Source: Dialister sp. CAG:486
GTDB taxonomy: Bacteria > Bacillota > Negativicutes > Veillonellales > Dialisteraceae
Reading direction: 5' to 3'
DNA: 5,121 nt
Assembly (NCBI GenBank): GCA_000434475.1
Contig: FR879473.1
Span: 1 to 5,121, forward strand
In this document: one piece after another, positions 1 through 5,007 of the stretch
Position numbering within the stretch: position 1 is the first letter of the stretch
How the letters are laid out: each line of letters begins with the position of its first letter
Program-made: the position numbers and the translations under genes
The notes under the pieces: model-generated
Told to the model about the DNA's origin: nothing
Database searches by the model: none
The model's input: only the letters and a program-made list of their open reading frames with translations

Positions 1-242
1 CCCGGCCGGTAAGGCAGCAGCTTTTCTTGCAAGTGCCGATCACTATTCCCATGCATAGAGCCGTACTTTTCTCCATCAACGATGGTTTCCTTCCCGTTAT
101 AAGAGATCTTTTCTACTCGGGAATTGCATTCAAAATCCACATACCTGCCTGCACCGTTTTGTGCGTGAGTATCATATGACCTGCTACCTGTTTTACGCCG
201 CAGCCTCCCGGTACAGGAAGCATGCCCGGCAGGATATATCAA
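1..242 (-). CDS. Possible partial unknown protein downstream of znuB, running off the left edge
   Basis: On the minus strand one frame stays open from inside the end of znuB to the left edge of the window. A TTG at 242 lies 10 nt after the znuB stop and follows an AAAGGA Shine-Dalgarno-like sequence with 5 nt spacing, which would suit a fourth operon gene. From TTG the fragment is about 80 codons. The later part reads as ordinary hydrophilic protein, for example VEKISYNGKETIVDGEKYG, but I recognise no domain, and the first 20 or so residues look less protein-like. A second minus frame is open from an ATG at 223 to a TAG near position 115, so a frameshifted gene is another reading. The complementary plus frame is also open over positions 3-176 but looks like an antisense shadow. 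Function unknown; the call as a gene is weak. Confidence 0.3.
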   Translation of the reverse strand, partial: MIYPAGHASCTGRLRRKTGSRSYDTHAQNGAGRYVDFECNSRVEKISYNGKETIVDGEKYGSMHGNSDRHLQEKLLPYRP

Positions 243-252
243 GCCTATCCTT

Positions 253-1080
253 TCAAGCCATGCGCCCTCTTTCTCTCCATTTTCGCAGGCCGATAGCCGC
301 AAAGAGGGCGATCAGATTTATCAAGACAATGCAAGGCCCGGTGGGAATGGACAATGCATACGAAAGTGTGATCCCCACCAGAAAGCAGACAAGCCCCACC
401 AGGGTGGATGTCCAGATGGTGGTCAGATACCGATGGCAGATCTGCATCGCCGTGATGGCAGGAAATACGATCAGACTGGAGATCAAAAGCGCGCCCATCA
501 TACGCATGCCGAGCACGATCGTGACTGCCGTCATGAGTGCCAGGATCAGATGATAGAAATGGCTCCGCACTCCAGAAGCGCTGGCAAAGGATTCATCAAA
601 AGTCACAGCAAACAAGGGATGATAAAAGAGAATGTACAGGAGGATGATGATGCTGCCCGCTGTCAAGCTGAGCCATACATCTGCGCTACTCATCGCCAGG
701 ATGCTGCCAAACATGTAATTGGACACATCCGTATTCATCCCTCTGGTGAGAGAAATGGCAAGAACCCCCACAGCCAAAGCACTGCTGCAAAGAAGTGCCG
801 TCGCCGCGTCCCCTTTGATGCGCATGCTTTCCTTCAATTCCAAAAGAAGAAAAGCCGCTCCCATCGTGACGGGGATGGAAACCACCAGCGGGTCAAGGTA
901 AAAGGCATAAGATACCGCCAATGCCGCAAAGCCCACATGCGACAAGCTGTCACCGATCATGGAGTACCGTTTGAGTACCAGGCTGGTCCCCAAAAGCGAA
1001 GCGCAGATCGAAATCAGGACACCCACCACCAGCGCACGCACCATAAAGGGATACTGCAGCATTTCCAGAACAACAGACAT
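253..1080 (-). CDS. znuB: Metal (zinc-type) ABC transporter permease, ABC-3 family
   Basis: This is the integral membrane subunit of the importer; it forms the channel through which metal delivered by ZnuA crosses the cytoplasmic membrane, powered by ZnuC. The 275-residue protein is hydrophobic throughout, with several predicted membrane helices, and has the usual family length. Family hallmarks visible are DSLSH at residues 44-48, NYMFGSILA at 121-129, FDESFASASGV at 161-171, and the conserved helix MMGALLISSLIVFPAITA at 194-211. I chose the ATG at 1080, which shares its A with the TGA stop of znuC; a GTG three bases upstream is equally readable. The Shine-Dalgarno GGAGG lies 9 nt before the ATG and 6 nt before the GTG. 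The junction implies translational coupling with znuC. Zn versus Mn specificity cannot be read from the permease. Confidence 0.95.
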   Translation of the reverse strand: MSVVLEMLQYPFMVRALVVGVLISICASLLGTSLVLKRYSMIGDSLSHVGFAALAVSYAFYLDPLVVSIPVTMGAAFLLLELKESMRIKGDAATALLCSSALAVGVLAISLTRGMNTDVSNYMFGSILAMSSADVWLSLTAGSIIILLYILFYHPLFAVTFDESFASASGVRSHFYHLILALMTAVTIVLGMRMMGALLISSLIVFPAITAMQICHRYLTTIWTSTLVGLVCFLVGITLSYALSIPTGPCIVLINLIALFAAIGLRKWRERGRMA

Positions 1081-1787
1081 CACAGGATCCCTCCTTGCCG
1101 CATGACTTCGGGATGCGCTTTGAGAAAGTCCTCCGTCTGACCGAAAAACATCTGCTTCCCTTTCGCCAGATACAAAACCTGATGAACCTCATGAAACACG
1201 CGGGGCAGATCGTGGGATACCATCATGATGGTCAGTCCCAACTCGTGAATGCATCGTTCCAGCATGGCATACATTTCTTCCGTGATGCGAGGATCCAGCC
1301 CGGTCACCGGTTCATCCAGTACCAGCACCTGACTGCCCGCCGCCAGTGCCCGCGACAGAAGCACTCTCTGCTGCTGTCCGCCTGACAATTCGCGGAATGC
1401 ATGATTCTTCAAAGAGGAAAGGGATAGAAACTGCAGCATATGCTCTGCGTATTCCCGATCTACTTTTCTGTATCGATAAGGAAAGGAAAGCTGACTCAGC
1501 CTGCCGGACAATACGACCTCCCACACACTAGCAGGAAAATCCTTTTTCATGGTCTGCTGCTGCGGCAGGTAGCCCATCCCCTTCTGCGCGTCCGGCAAAT
1601 GGAGACGGATCTCACCTGCCGCCTGTTTTTTGAGCCCCAGGATCCCTTTGACGAGAGTGCTTTTACCGGAGCCATTTTCTCCGATGATGCCCAGATAGCT
1701 CCCTTTTTCTAAAGAAAAATTCACATGCGACAGCACCGGCCTTCCTTCATATGCAAAAGAAAGATCCCGACAATCCAATACGCTCAT
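1080..1787 (-). CDS. znuC: Metal (zinc-type) ABC transporter ATP-binding protein
   Basis: This is the cytoplasmic ATPase that drives metal import through ZnuB. The 235-residue protein has every ABC-ATPase motif: Walker A GENGSGKST at 36-44, Q-loop around YLPQQQ at 73-78, signature LSGGQQQR at 134-141, Walker B VLVLDEP at 154-160 with catalytic Glu159, D-loop GLD at 163-165, and the H-loop His192 in MVSHD. The length is typical of the Zn/Mn-type (ZnuC/MntB/TroB) branch. The ATG start directly abuts the TAA stop of znuA. Its Shine-Dalgarno GGAGG lies 11 nt upstream, inside the last codons of znuA, so translation is probably coupled. The 3' end overlaps znuB by one base. The family is certain; zinc rather than manganese is inferred from the neighbouring genes. 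Confidence 0.96.
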   Translation of the reverse strand: MSVLDCRDLSFAYEGRPVLSHVNFSLEKGSYLGIIGENGSGKSTLVKGILGLKKQAAGEIRLHLPDAQKGMGYLPQQQTMKKDFPASVWEVVLSGRLSQLSFPYRYRKVDREYAEHMLQFLSLSSLKNHAFRELSGGQQQRVLLSRALAAGSQVLVLDEPVTGLDPRITEEMYAMLERCIHELGLTIMMVSHDLPRVFHEVHQVLYLAKGKQMFFGQTEDFLKAHPEVMRQGGIL

Positions 1788-2774
1788 TTAGTTCAATGCC
1801 TCCTTCAAGGTCTTGACATTCTGTCTCATCAGATCCACATAGGTGACGCCGCCGTCAAAATCCTTCTGCGTAACGTTATGAATGGAATTGAGCTGTCTCT
1901 CTTTGGCTCCTGTCGCCTCTGCAATGGAGCGGCTCATCTGCTGATTGGACAATTCGATATGGAAGATCACGGGAATCTGATCTGCCTTGACCTTATCAAT
2001 CAAAAAGGCAATGGTCTTCGGATCGGCTTCTGTATCCTTGACGCATCCCGGGAAAGCCGCATCATATGTCAAACCGTACTCCTTCACAAAGTACAGGAAG
2101 GGGAAGCGATCTCCCACGATGATCTCTTTTCTGGCTGCATGATCGATCACATCACGGAAGCTCTGATCCAGATCGGTGAGCTCTTTCATATATGCCTCTG
2201 CATTCTTCTGATACTCCTCCGCATGCGCACCATCCAGCTTGGAAATAGAATCATTTAATTTTTTGACAATTTCAATGGCATTGGCAGGAGCGGTCCATAC
2301 ATGCTCATCCAGTTCCGGGCCCTCCTCTTTTTCTGCGCCCTCTTCGGCTTCCTCTTCGGGCTGCATGCCTTCCGGATGTTCTTCTTCTGACAGCTTCACG
2401 GCATCCATCATCCGAAATACGCTCCCGGGCTTCTTGCCGGTCGCATCCAGTATCTTCCCTACCCATTCATCAGAGTCACCGCCCGTATAAATGAGAAGGT
2501 CACTGTCAGCCACCGCTTTCAGGTCCTTCGGCGAGGGAGAAAAGCTATGGACATCCGTACCGGGTTTCACCAGCATGGTGACTTCGCCATGATCCTTTAC
2601 GATATGCCTTGCAAAATCATAACTGGGGAAATTGGTGCAGACGATCTGAAGCTTCTTTTCCGGCGGGAGAGAAGCCGCTGACTTCTCTCCCGGCGTGCAG
2701 CCTGTCAATGCAACGCCGCCTATCAGGCAAGCGGCAAGCGTCGCTATGAAAAGACTTATTTTTTTCATTTTCAT
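1788..2774 (-). CDS. znuA: Zinc-type ABC transporter substrate-binding lipoprotein (ZnuA/TroA superfamily)
   Basis: This protein captures metal outside the membrane and hands it to ZnuB. The 328-residue product starts MKMKK, followed by a hydrophobic signal and the lipobox LTGC with Cys26, so it should be a lipid-anchored lipoprotein. Family features are TNFPSYDFA at 47-55, PGTDVHSFSPSPKDL at 71-85 with likely ligand His76, and DEHVW at 156-160 with likely ligand His158. In place of the classical HDAFGYF-like ligand motif it has GDRFPFLYF (221-229), where Asp222 may substitute; His272 and His299 are other candidates. Residues 129-157 form a Glu-rich loop (14 Glu) at the position where many ZnuA proteins carry a His-rich loop. 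I chose the ATG at 2774 because AAAGGAG lies 8 nt upstream and it begins a proper signal peptide; a frame extension to 2906 adds an unlikely 44 residues. Zn, Mn or another metal remains possible. Confidence 0.93.
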   Translation of the reverse strand: MKMKKISLFIATLAACLIGGVALTGCTPGEKSAASLPPEKKLQIVCTNFPSYDFARHIVKDHGEVTMLVKPGTDVHSFSPSPKDLKAVADSDLLIYTGGDSDEWVGKILDATGKKPGSVFRMMDAVKLSEEEHPEGMQPEEEAEEGAEKEEGPELDEHVWTAPANAIEIVKKLNDSISKLDGAHAEEYQKNAEAYMKELTDLDQSFRDVIDHAARKEIIVGDRFPFLYFVKEYGLTYDAAFPGCVKDTEADPKTIAFLIDKVKADQIPVIFHIELSNQQMSRSIAEATGAKERQLNSIHNVTQKDFDGGVTYVDLMRQNVKTLKEALN

Positions 2775-2787
2775 AGTAAGAACTCCT

Positions 2788-2988
2788 TTACGGTAGAAAG
2801 CAGGGATGACATGTGACCGGAGAGGAAAAGGTTTCTTTCTCGCATTGCCTGTGACAGGCAATGCGCTCCGCCATGATCTTGCAGCATACTGCATCCGCAA
2901 AACCAATAGCAGCCCCTCCGGCTGCCCCTCTTTCGAAAGCAGAAACCGTCATGAAAATTTGCGATGCTTTCGCAAATTTGAATCCCAT
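2788..2988 (-). CDS. Candidate small Cys-rich protein upstream of znuA (doubtful)
   Basis: This is a 66-codon frame starting at ATG 2988, preceded by GGGGAG with 8 nt spacing, and ending in a TAA that abuts the znuA Shine-Dalgarno. The middle reads ERGAAGGAAIGFADAV, a Gly/Ala-rich possibly membrane-associated stretch. The C-terminal part carries six Cys and two His, with CC, CHRQC and CHPC groupings that could bind metal. Codon choice resembles the znu genes. Against it, the ATG overlaps the TATAAT box, so the evident promoter would not transcribe this start. The next in-frame ATG (2952, giving 45 residues) has no ribosome-binding site, and 66 open codons can arise by chance. I recognise no family. 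It could be a real small protein, a decayed gene, or a chance frame in a structured leader. Confidence 0.3.
   Translation of the reverse strand: MGFKFAKASQIFMTVSAFERGAAGGAAIGFADAVCCKIMAERIACHRQCEKETFSSPVTCHPCFLP
2841..2865. repeat. Perfect 25-bp palindrome in the znuA leader
   Basis: CGCATTGCCTGT and ACAGGCAATGCG flank a single central base, giving a perfect 12-1-12 palindrome. As RNA on either strand it would fold into an 11-bp stem with a 3-nt loop. No U-run follows on the minus strand (next bases AGAAAGAAAC), so it is not an intrinsic terminator. It could be the strongest stem of a leader RNA or a protein-binding site; its sequence is unrelated to the AAATTTGCGA operators. Confidence 0.9.
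2955..2979. promoter_or_regulatory. Operator 1: perfect inverted repeat at the znu transcription start
   Basis: AAATTTGCGA (2955-2964), a 5-bp spacer and TCGCAAATTT (2970-2979) form perfect 10-bp arms. The site begins 8 bp after the -10 box and so covers the expected transcription start, where a bound repressor would block initiation. A second, imperfect copy lies upstream of the same promoter. The adjacent gene encodes a Fur-family regulator, the natural candidate to bind here. The sequence differs from the classical B. subtilis Zur, Fur and PerR 7-1-7 boxes as I know them. Assignment to the regulator is inferred. Confidence 0.75.
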
Positions 2989-3015
2989 TATAATCGCTCC
3001 CCGTCCTTCCGTCAA
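2987..3015 (-). promoter_or_regulatory. Promoter of the znuACB operon
   Basis: On the minus strand TTGACG (3015-3010) and TATAAT (2992-2987) are separated by exactly 17 bp, matching the sigma-70/sigma-A consensus at 11 of 12 positions. It lies just downstream of the regulator's terminator and upstream of znuA. The two AAATTTGCGA-type inverted repeats sit immediately on either side, indicating tight repression of a strong promoter. The transcription start is expected near 2980. Confidence 0.85.
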
Positions 3016-3016
3016 C

Positions 3017-3041
3017 AGATTTGCGAAATTTTCTCAAATTT
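3017..3041. promoter_or_regulatory. Operator 2: imperfect copy of the inverted repeat upstream of the -35
   Basis: AGATTTGCGA (3017-3026), a 5-bp spacer and TCTCAAATTT (3032-3041) match the downstream operator at all arm positions but two. The site starts one base beyond the -35 box. The two operator centres (2967 and 3029) are 62 bp apart, close to six helical turns, so bound dimers would face the same side of the DNA. That allows cooperative binding, looping, or independent occupancy. The repeat lies outside the expected transcript, which argues for a DNA site rather than an RNA hairpin. Confidence 0.65.
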
Positions 3042-3063
3042 AAAAGGACCCGAACGGGTCCTT
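3042..3063 (-). terminator. Intrinsic terminator of the Fur-family regulator gene
   Basis: In the minus-strand RNA, AAGGACCC and GGGUCCUU form an 8-bp stem closed by the tetraloop GUUC, ending in UUUU and followed by AAAUUU. It starts about 19 nt after the regulator's stop codon. The U-run is short, but position and stem are right. It separates regulator transcription from the znu promoter. The plus strand lacks a U-run here, so it acts on the minus strand only. Confidence 0.78.
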
Positions 3064-3081
3064 CGTTGTGTAAGAAACAAA

Positions 3082-3480
3082 TTATTTTTCCCGGCATTTT
3101 TTGCATAAGCCGTAAATGGTGGTCTGCCCCAGATTCATCTGAAACTCATCATTGCCTTCCAAGGCCTGCGCGAGAGCACGCGCGGTCGCATGGTCCACAT
3201 GGGTCGTCTGACCGCACGAAAGACAGGTCATATGAAGCTCATCCCGGCAGGCATCCGCCCCGACGAACCTATACAATGTTTCTTGTCCATCACTGGCCGC
3301 CGATTTCAAGATCAGCCCGGCCTCTGCCAAAGAAGCCAGATTGCGATACACCGCGCTGAGACTGATCGCAGACGCTTCTGAGCGATTCAGCAGAGCCTGT
3401 ATGTCTCTGGCGGAAAAGGAAGCATCCGGATGATCGTTGAAGAATTGAAAAAGACGCTTGCGCTGTGCTGTCATGTACAT
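3082..3480 (-). CDS. zur: Fur-family metalloregulator, probably zinc-responsive (Zur-like)
   Basis: This is a DNA-binding repressor that should sense metal and control the adjacent importer. The 132-residue protein has an N-terminal winged helix with recognition-helix region SLSAVYRNLASLAEAGLI (40-57). Its C-terminal dimerisation/metal domain carries two CxxC pairs, Cys86/Cys89 and Cys126/Cys129, the structural zinc site of many Fur proteins. Cys78 and His83 sit where Zur proteins place sensory ligands; His94, Asp96, His97 and Glu112 are further candidates. The His usually found shortly before the second CxxC is Gln119 here, and the usual His cluster before the first CxxC is reduced to ELH, so this is not a classical Fur or PerR. 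I chose the ATG at 3480, with GAGGTGA 8 nt upstream; the in-frame GTG at 3489 lies inside that ribosome-binding site. Zur identity is inferred from the znu neighbours and Cys78. Confidence 0.88.
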   Translation of the reverse strand: MYMTAQRKRLFQFFNDHPDASFSARDIQALLNRSEASAISLSAVYRNLASLAEAGLILKSAASDGQETLYRFVGADACRDELHMTCLSCGQTTHVDHATARALAQALEGNDEFQMNLGQTTIYGLCKKCREK

Positions 3481-3505
3481 ACCAATCACCTCATTTGTCC
3501 TTCAT

Positions 3506-3534
3506 CTTATAGCAGAGACGGGAAAAAAGCAAAT
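3506..3534 (-). promoter_or_regulatory. Candidate promoter of the Fur-family regulator gene
   Basis: TATAAG (3511-3506) on the minus strand lies about 25 bp before the ATG, giving a short leader that contains the Shine-Dalgarno. The -35 region at 17 bp spacing (ATTTGC, 3534-3529) is poor, so the promoter may be weak or activator-dependent. No copy of the AAATTTGCGA dyad is seen here, so autoregulation through that site is not evident. Confidence 0.45.
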
Positions 3535-3555
3535 GCAGGCAGAAGAGCACCTGCA
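3534..3555. repeat. Inverted repeat between the divergent promoters
   Basis: TGCAGG (3534-3539) and CCTGCA (3550-3555) flank a 10-bp spacer. It lies between the regulator's and the MATE gene's candidate promoters. A related motif in the opposite order, CCTGC-N10-GCAGG, occurs at 3613-3632 in the MATE leader. Short arms make chance possible; a transcription-factor site is the alternative. Confidence 0.45.
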
Positions 3556-3564
3556 AAAGCCATA

Positions 3565-3593
3565 TTTCGCAAGCGCCTCGCCTGTGATATGAT
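3565..3593 (+). promoter_or_regulatory. Candidate extended -10 promoter of the MATE gene
   Basis: TATGAT (3588-3593) is preceded by TG at 3585-3586, an extended -10 arrangement. A weak -35, TTTCGC (3565-3570), lies 17 bp upstream. Transcription would start near 3600, giving a leader of about 58 nt that contains the hairpin at 3601-3640. Confidence 0.5.
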
Positions 3594-3600
3594 TGTCTCC

Positions 3601-3640
3601 ATGAAGCAGCAGCCTGCGTGAGTGGCGGCAGGCTATTCAT
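3601..3640 (+). promoter_or_regulatory. Hairpin in the MATE gene leader
   Basis: AGCCTGC (3611-3617) pairs with GCAGGCT (3628-3634) around a 10-nt loop, and ATGAA (3601-3605) can pair with TTCAT (3636-3640) below an asymmetric internal loop. The structure spans most of the predicted leader and ends 10 nt before the Shine-Dalgarno. A six-codon mini-ORF (MKQQPA) starts at 3601 but has no visible ribosome-binding site. It may be a translational control element, an operator dyad, or an mRNA-stabilising stem. Confidence 0.45.
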
Positions 3641-3657
3641 TATACAAAGAGGATCCT

Positions 3658-5007
3658 ATGACCGGAATCAATCTTACCCAAGGGCCTTTGCTCCCCAAAA
3701 TGATGGCTTTCGCCATCCCTTACCTTCTCGCCTGTTTTCTGCAGACGTTCTACGGCATGGCCGACCTCTTCATCACCGGTCTCTTCAATGGCGCCGCACC
3801 GATCACGGCCGTCTCCATCGGAAGCCAGCTGATGCACATGCTGACCGTCATCATCGTCGGGCTCGCCATGGGGACGACCGTCTCCATCAGCCGCGCGGTG
3901 GGCGGCAGAGATCGGAAGGAAGCCTCCTGCTGCATCGGAAGCTCGGTGCTGCTTTTTGCCCTCTTCAGCCTCGTTAGCACCGTGCTCCTCCTCCTTTCGA
4001 GCGATCTTATCCTCTCTTGGCTGAAGACCCCGATGGAAGCATGGGAGGATACAAGGGCGTACCTTCTCATCTGCTTTGCAGGCATCCCCTTCATCGTCGC
4101 CTATAATGTCCTTGCCAGCATCTTCCGCGGACTTGGCGATACAAGGACGCCGATGTACTTTATCGCTCTCGCCGGTCTCATCAATCTCCTGCTTGACTAT
4201 ATCTTCATCGGCCCCATGGCGATGGGAGCCGCCGGAGCGGCCGCAGCCACCATTCTTTCCGAGGCCGTCTCCGTCCTCCTCTGCCTCTTGTACCTCGCCC
4301 GCGCCGACCTTGGCCTTACATTCCCGAAGAAGTCCTTCACCTTCGATGCCCTCCGCATGAAGACGCTCCTTGCCATAGGTCTTCCCATCTCCTGTCAGGA
4401 CGGGCTCATCCAGATCTCCTTTCTCATCATCACCGCCATCGTAAACAGCCGCGGCGTCGAAGTCGCCGCCGCAGTCGGCATCGTGGAGAAGATCATCAGC
4501 TTCCTCTTCCTCGTCCCCTCTGCCATGCTCTCGACCGTCGCCGCCTTCGCCGCACAGAATGCAGGCGCCGGAAACGATGAGCGCGGGCGGCAGGCGCTCC
4601 TGTGCGGCATCCGTGTATGCATCATCTTCGGTCTTTTTACGACCCTGATCGTCCACTTTTGCGCCGAGTGGGTCATCTCACTCTTCGTCAGCCATGAGCC
4701 GGAAGTCGTGCGCCTTGGCGGTGAATACTTCCGTACCTATGTCATCGACTGCATCTTTGCCGGCATCCACTTCTGCTTCTCTGGATATTTCTCTGCCTAT
4801 GGGAAATCGATCTACTCCTTCCTGCACAATATGATCTCGATCGTCACCGTCCGTGTCCCCGGCACCTACCTCGCCATCCTCCTCTTCCCCGAGGCACTGT
4901 CTCCGATGGGCCTTGCTGCACCGATGGGCTCCCTTCTCTCTGCCATCATATGCATGGGGCTCTATCATTGGAAATTCAAAAGATCCGCCGACCGGAGATC
5001 GTCTTAG
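3658..5007 (+). CDS. MATE-family multidrug/Na+ (or H+) antiporter
   Basis: This is an inner-membrane exporter expected to expel cationic drugs or metabolites in exchange for Na+ or H+; the substrate cannot be told from sequence. The 449-residue protein has the family's normal length and its two-halved, roughly 12-helix layout. Visible hallmarks are the first-helix region LQTFYGMADLFITG (residues 28-41), the loop with SISRAVGGRD after helix 2, and the conserved segment ASIFRGLGDTRTP, with matching motifs in the second half around FAAQNAGAGN and FSGYFSAYGKS. I chose the ATG at 3658, preceded by AAAGAGGA with about 5 nt spacing. An in-frame GTG at 3622 would add 12 non-hydrophobic residues and lies inside a hairpin. 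Codons are markedly richer in C-ending forms than in the znu genes, suggesting higher expression or a different history. It is divergent from the regulator gene, with no visible link to zinc. Confidence 0.95.
   Translation: MTGINLTQGPLLPKMMAFAIPYLLACFLQTFYGMADLFITGLFNGAAPITAVSIGSQLMHMLTVIIVGLAMGTTVSISRAVGGRDRKEASCCIGSSVLLFALFSLVSTVLLLLSSDLILSWLKTPMEAWEDTRAYLLICFAGIPFIVAYNVLASIFRGLGDTRTPMYFIALAGLINLLLDYIFIGPMAMGAAGAAAATILSEAVSVLLCLLYLARADLGLTFPKKSFTFDALRMKTLLAIGLPISCQDGLIQISFLIITAIVNSRGVEVAAAVGIVEKIISFLFLVPSAMLSTVAAFAAQNAGAGNDERGRQALLCGIRVCIIFGLFTTLIVHFCAEWVISLFVSHEPEVVRLGGEYFRTYVIDCIFAGIHFCFSGYFSAYGKSIYSFLHNMISIVTVRVPGTYLAILLFPEALSPMGLAAPMGSLLSAIICMGLYHWKFKRSADRRSS

Larger units (their letters stand above)
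2775..2980 (-). promoter_or_regulatory. Long 5' leader of znuACB with possible multi-hairpin RNA fold
   Basis: About 206 nt separate the predicted transcription start (near 2980) from the znuA ATG, which is long for an operon with a strong promoter. In the minus-strand RNA, GGUUUCU (2947-2941) can pair with AGAAACC (2836-2830). This encloses three hairpins: a 6-bp stem with a GGAGG loop (2925-2909), a 5-bp stem with a 4-nt loop (2893-2880), and a very stable 11-bp stem (2865-2841). CCUUU at 2831-2827, sharing its CC with the closing stem, can instead pair with AAAGG of the znuA ribosome-binding site (2789-2785). That geometry would permit a switch, but all pairings were read by eye. I match it to no known riboswitch class, and the region is also open as a small ORF. 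Confidence 0.3.

Noticed and set aside
433..1140. Plus-strand frame of 235 codons opposite znuB
   Set aside because: The composition (His, Gln, Arg-rich, no domain) is that of an antisense shadow of a membrane protein gene; znuB itself has clear family motifs.
2775..2906. N-terminal extension of znuA by 44 residues from an upstream in-frame start
   Set aside because: It would bury the lipoprotein signal peptide and overrun the clear Shine-Dalgarno (AAAGGAG) that serves the ATG at 2774.
2955..2979. Operator 1 as simply a 5' RNA stabilising hairpin
   Set aside because: A second copy lies upstream of the promoter, outside the transcript, which is better explained by a DNA-binding site; an additional RNA role is not excluded.
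3622..3657. Earlier GTG start for the MATE protein
   Set aside because: The GTG lies in the loop of a hairpin with no ribosome-binding site, and the 12 added residues are not family-like; the ATG at 3658 has a good AAAGAGGA sequence.
3640..4656. Long minus-strand frame opposite the MATE gene
   Set aside because: Its product is extremely rich in Asp, Glu and Gly, the expected antisense shadow of a hydrophobic GC-rich gene, with no family features.
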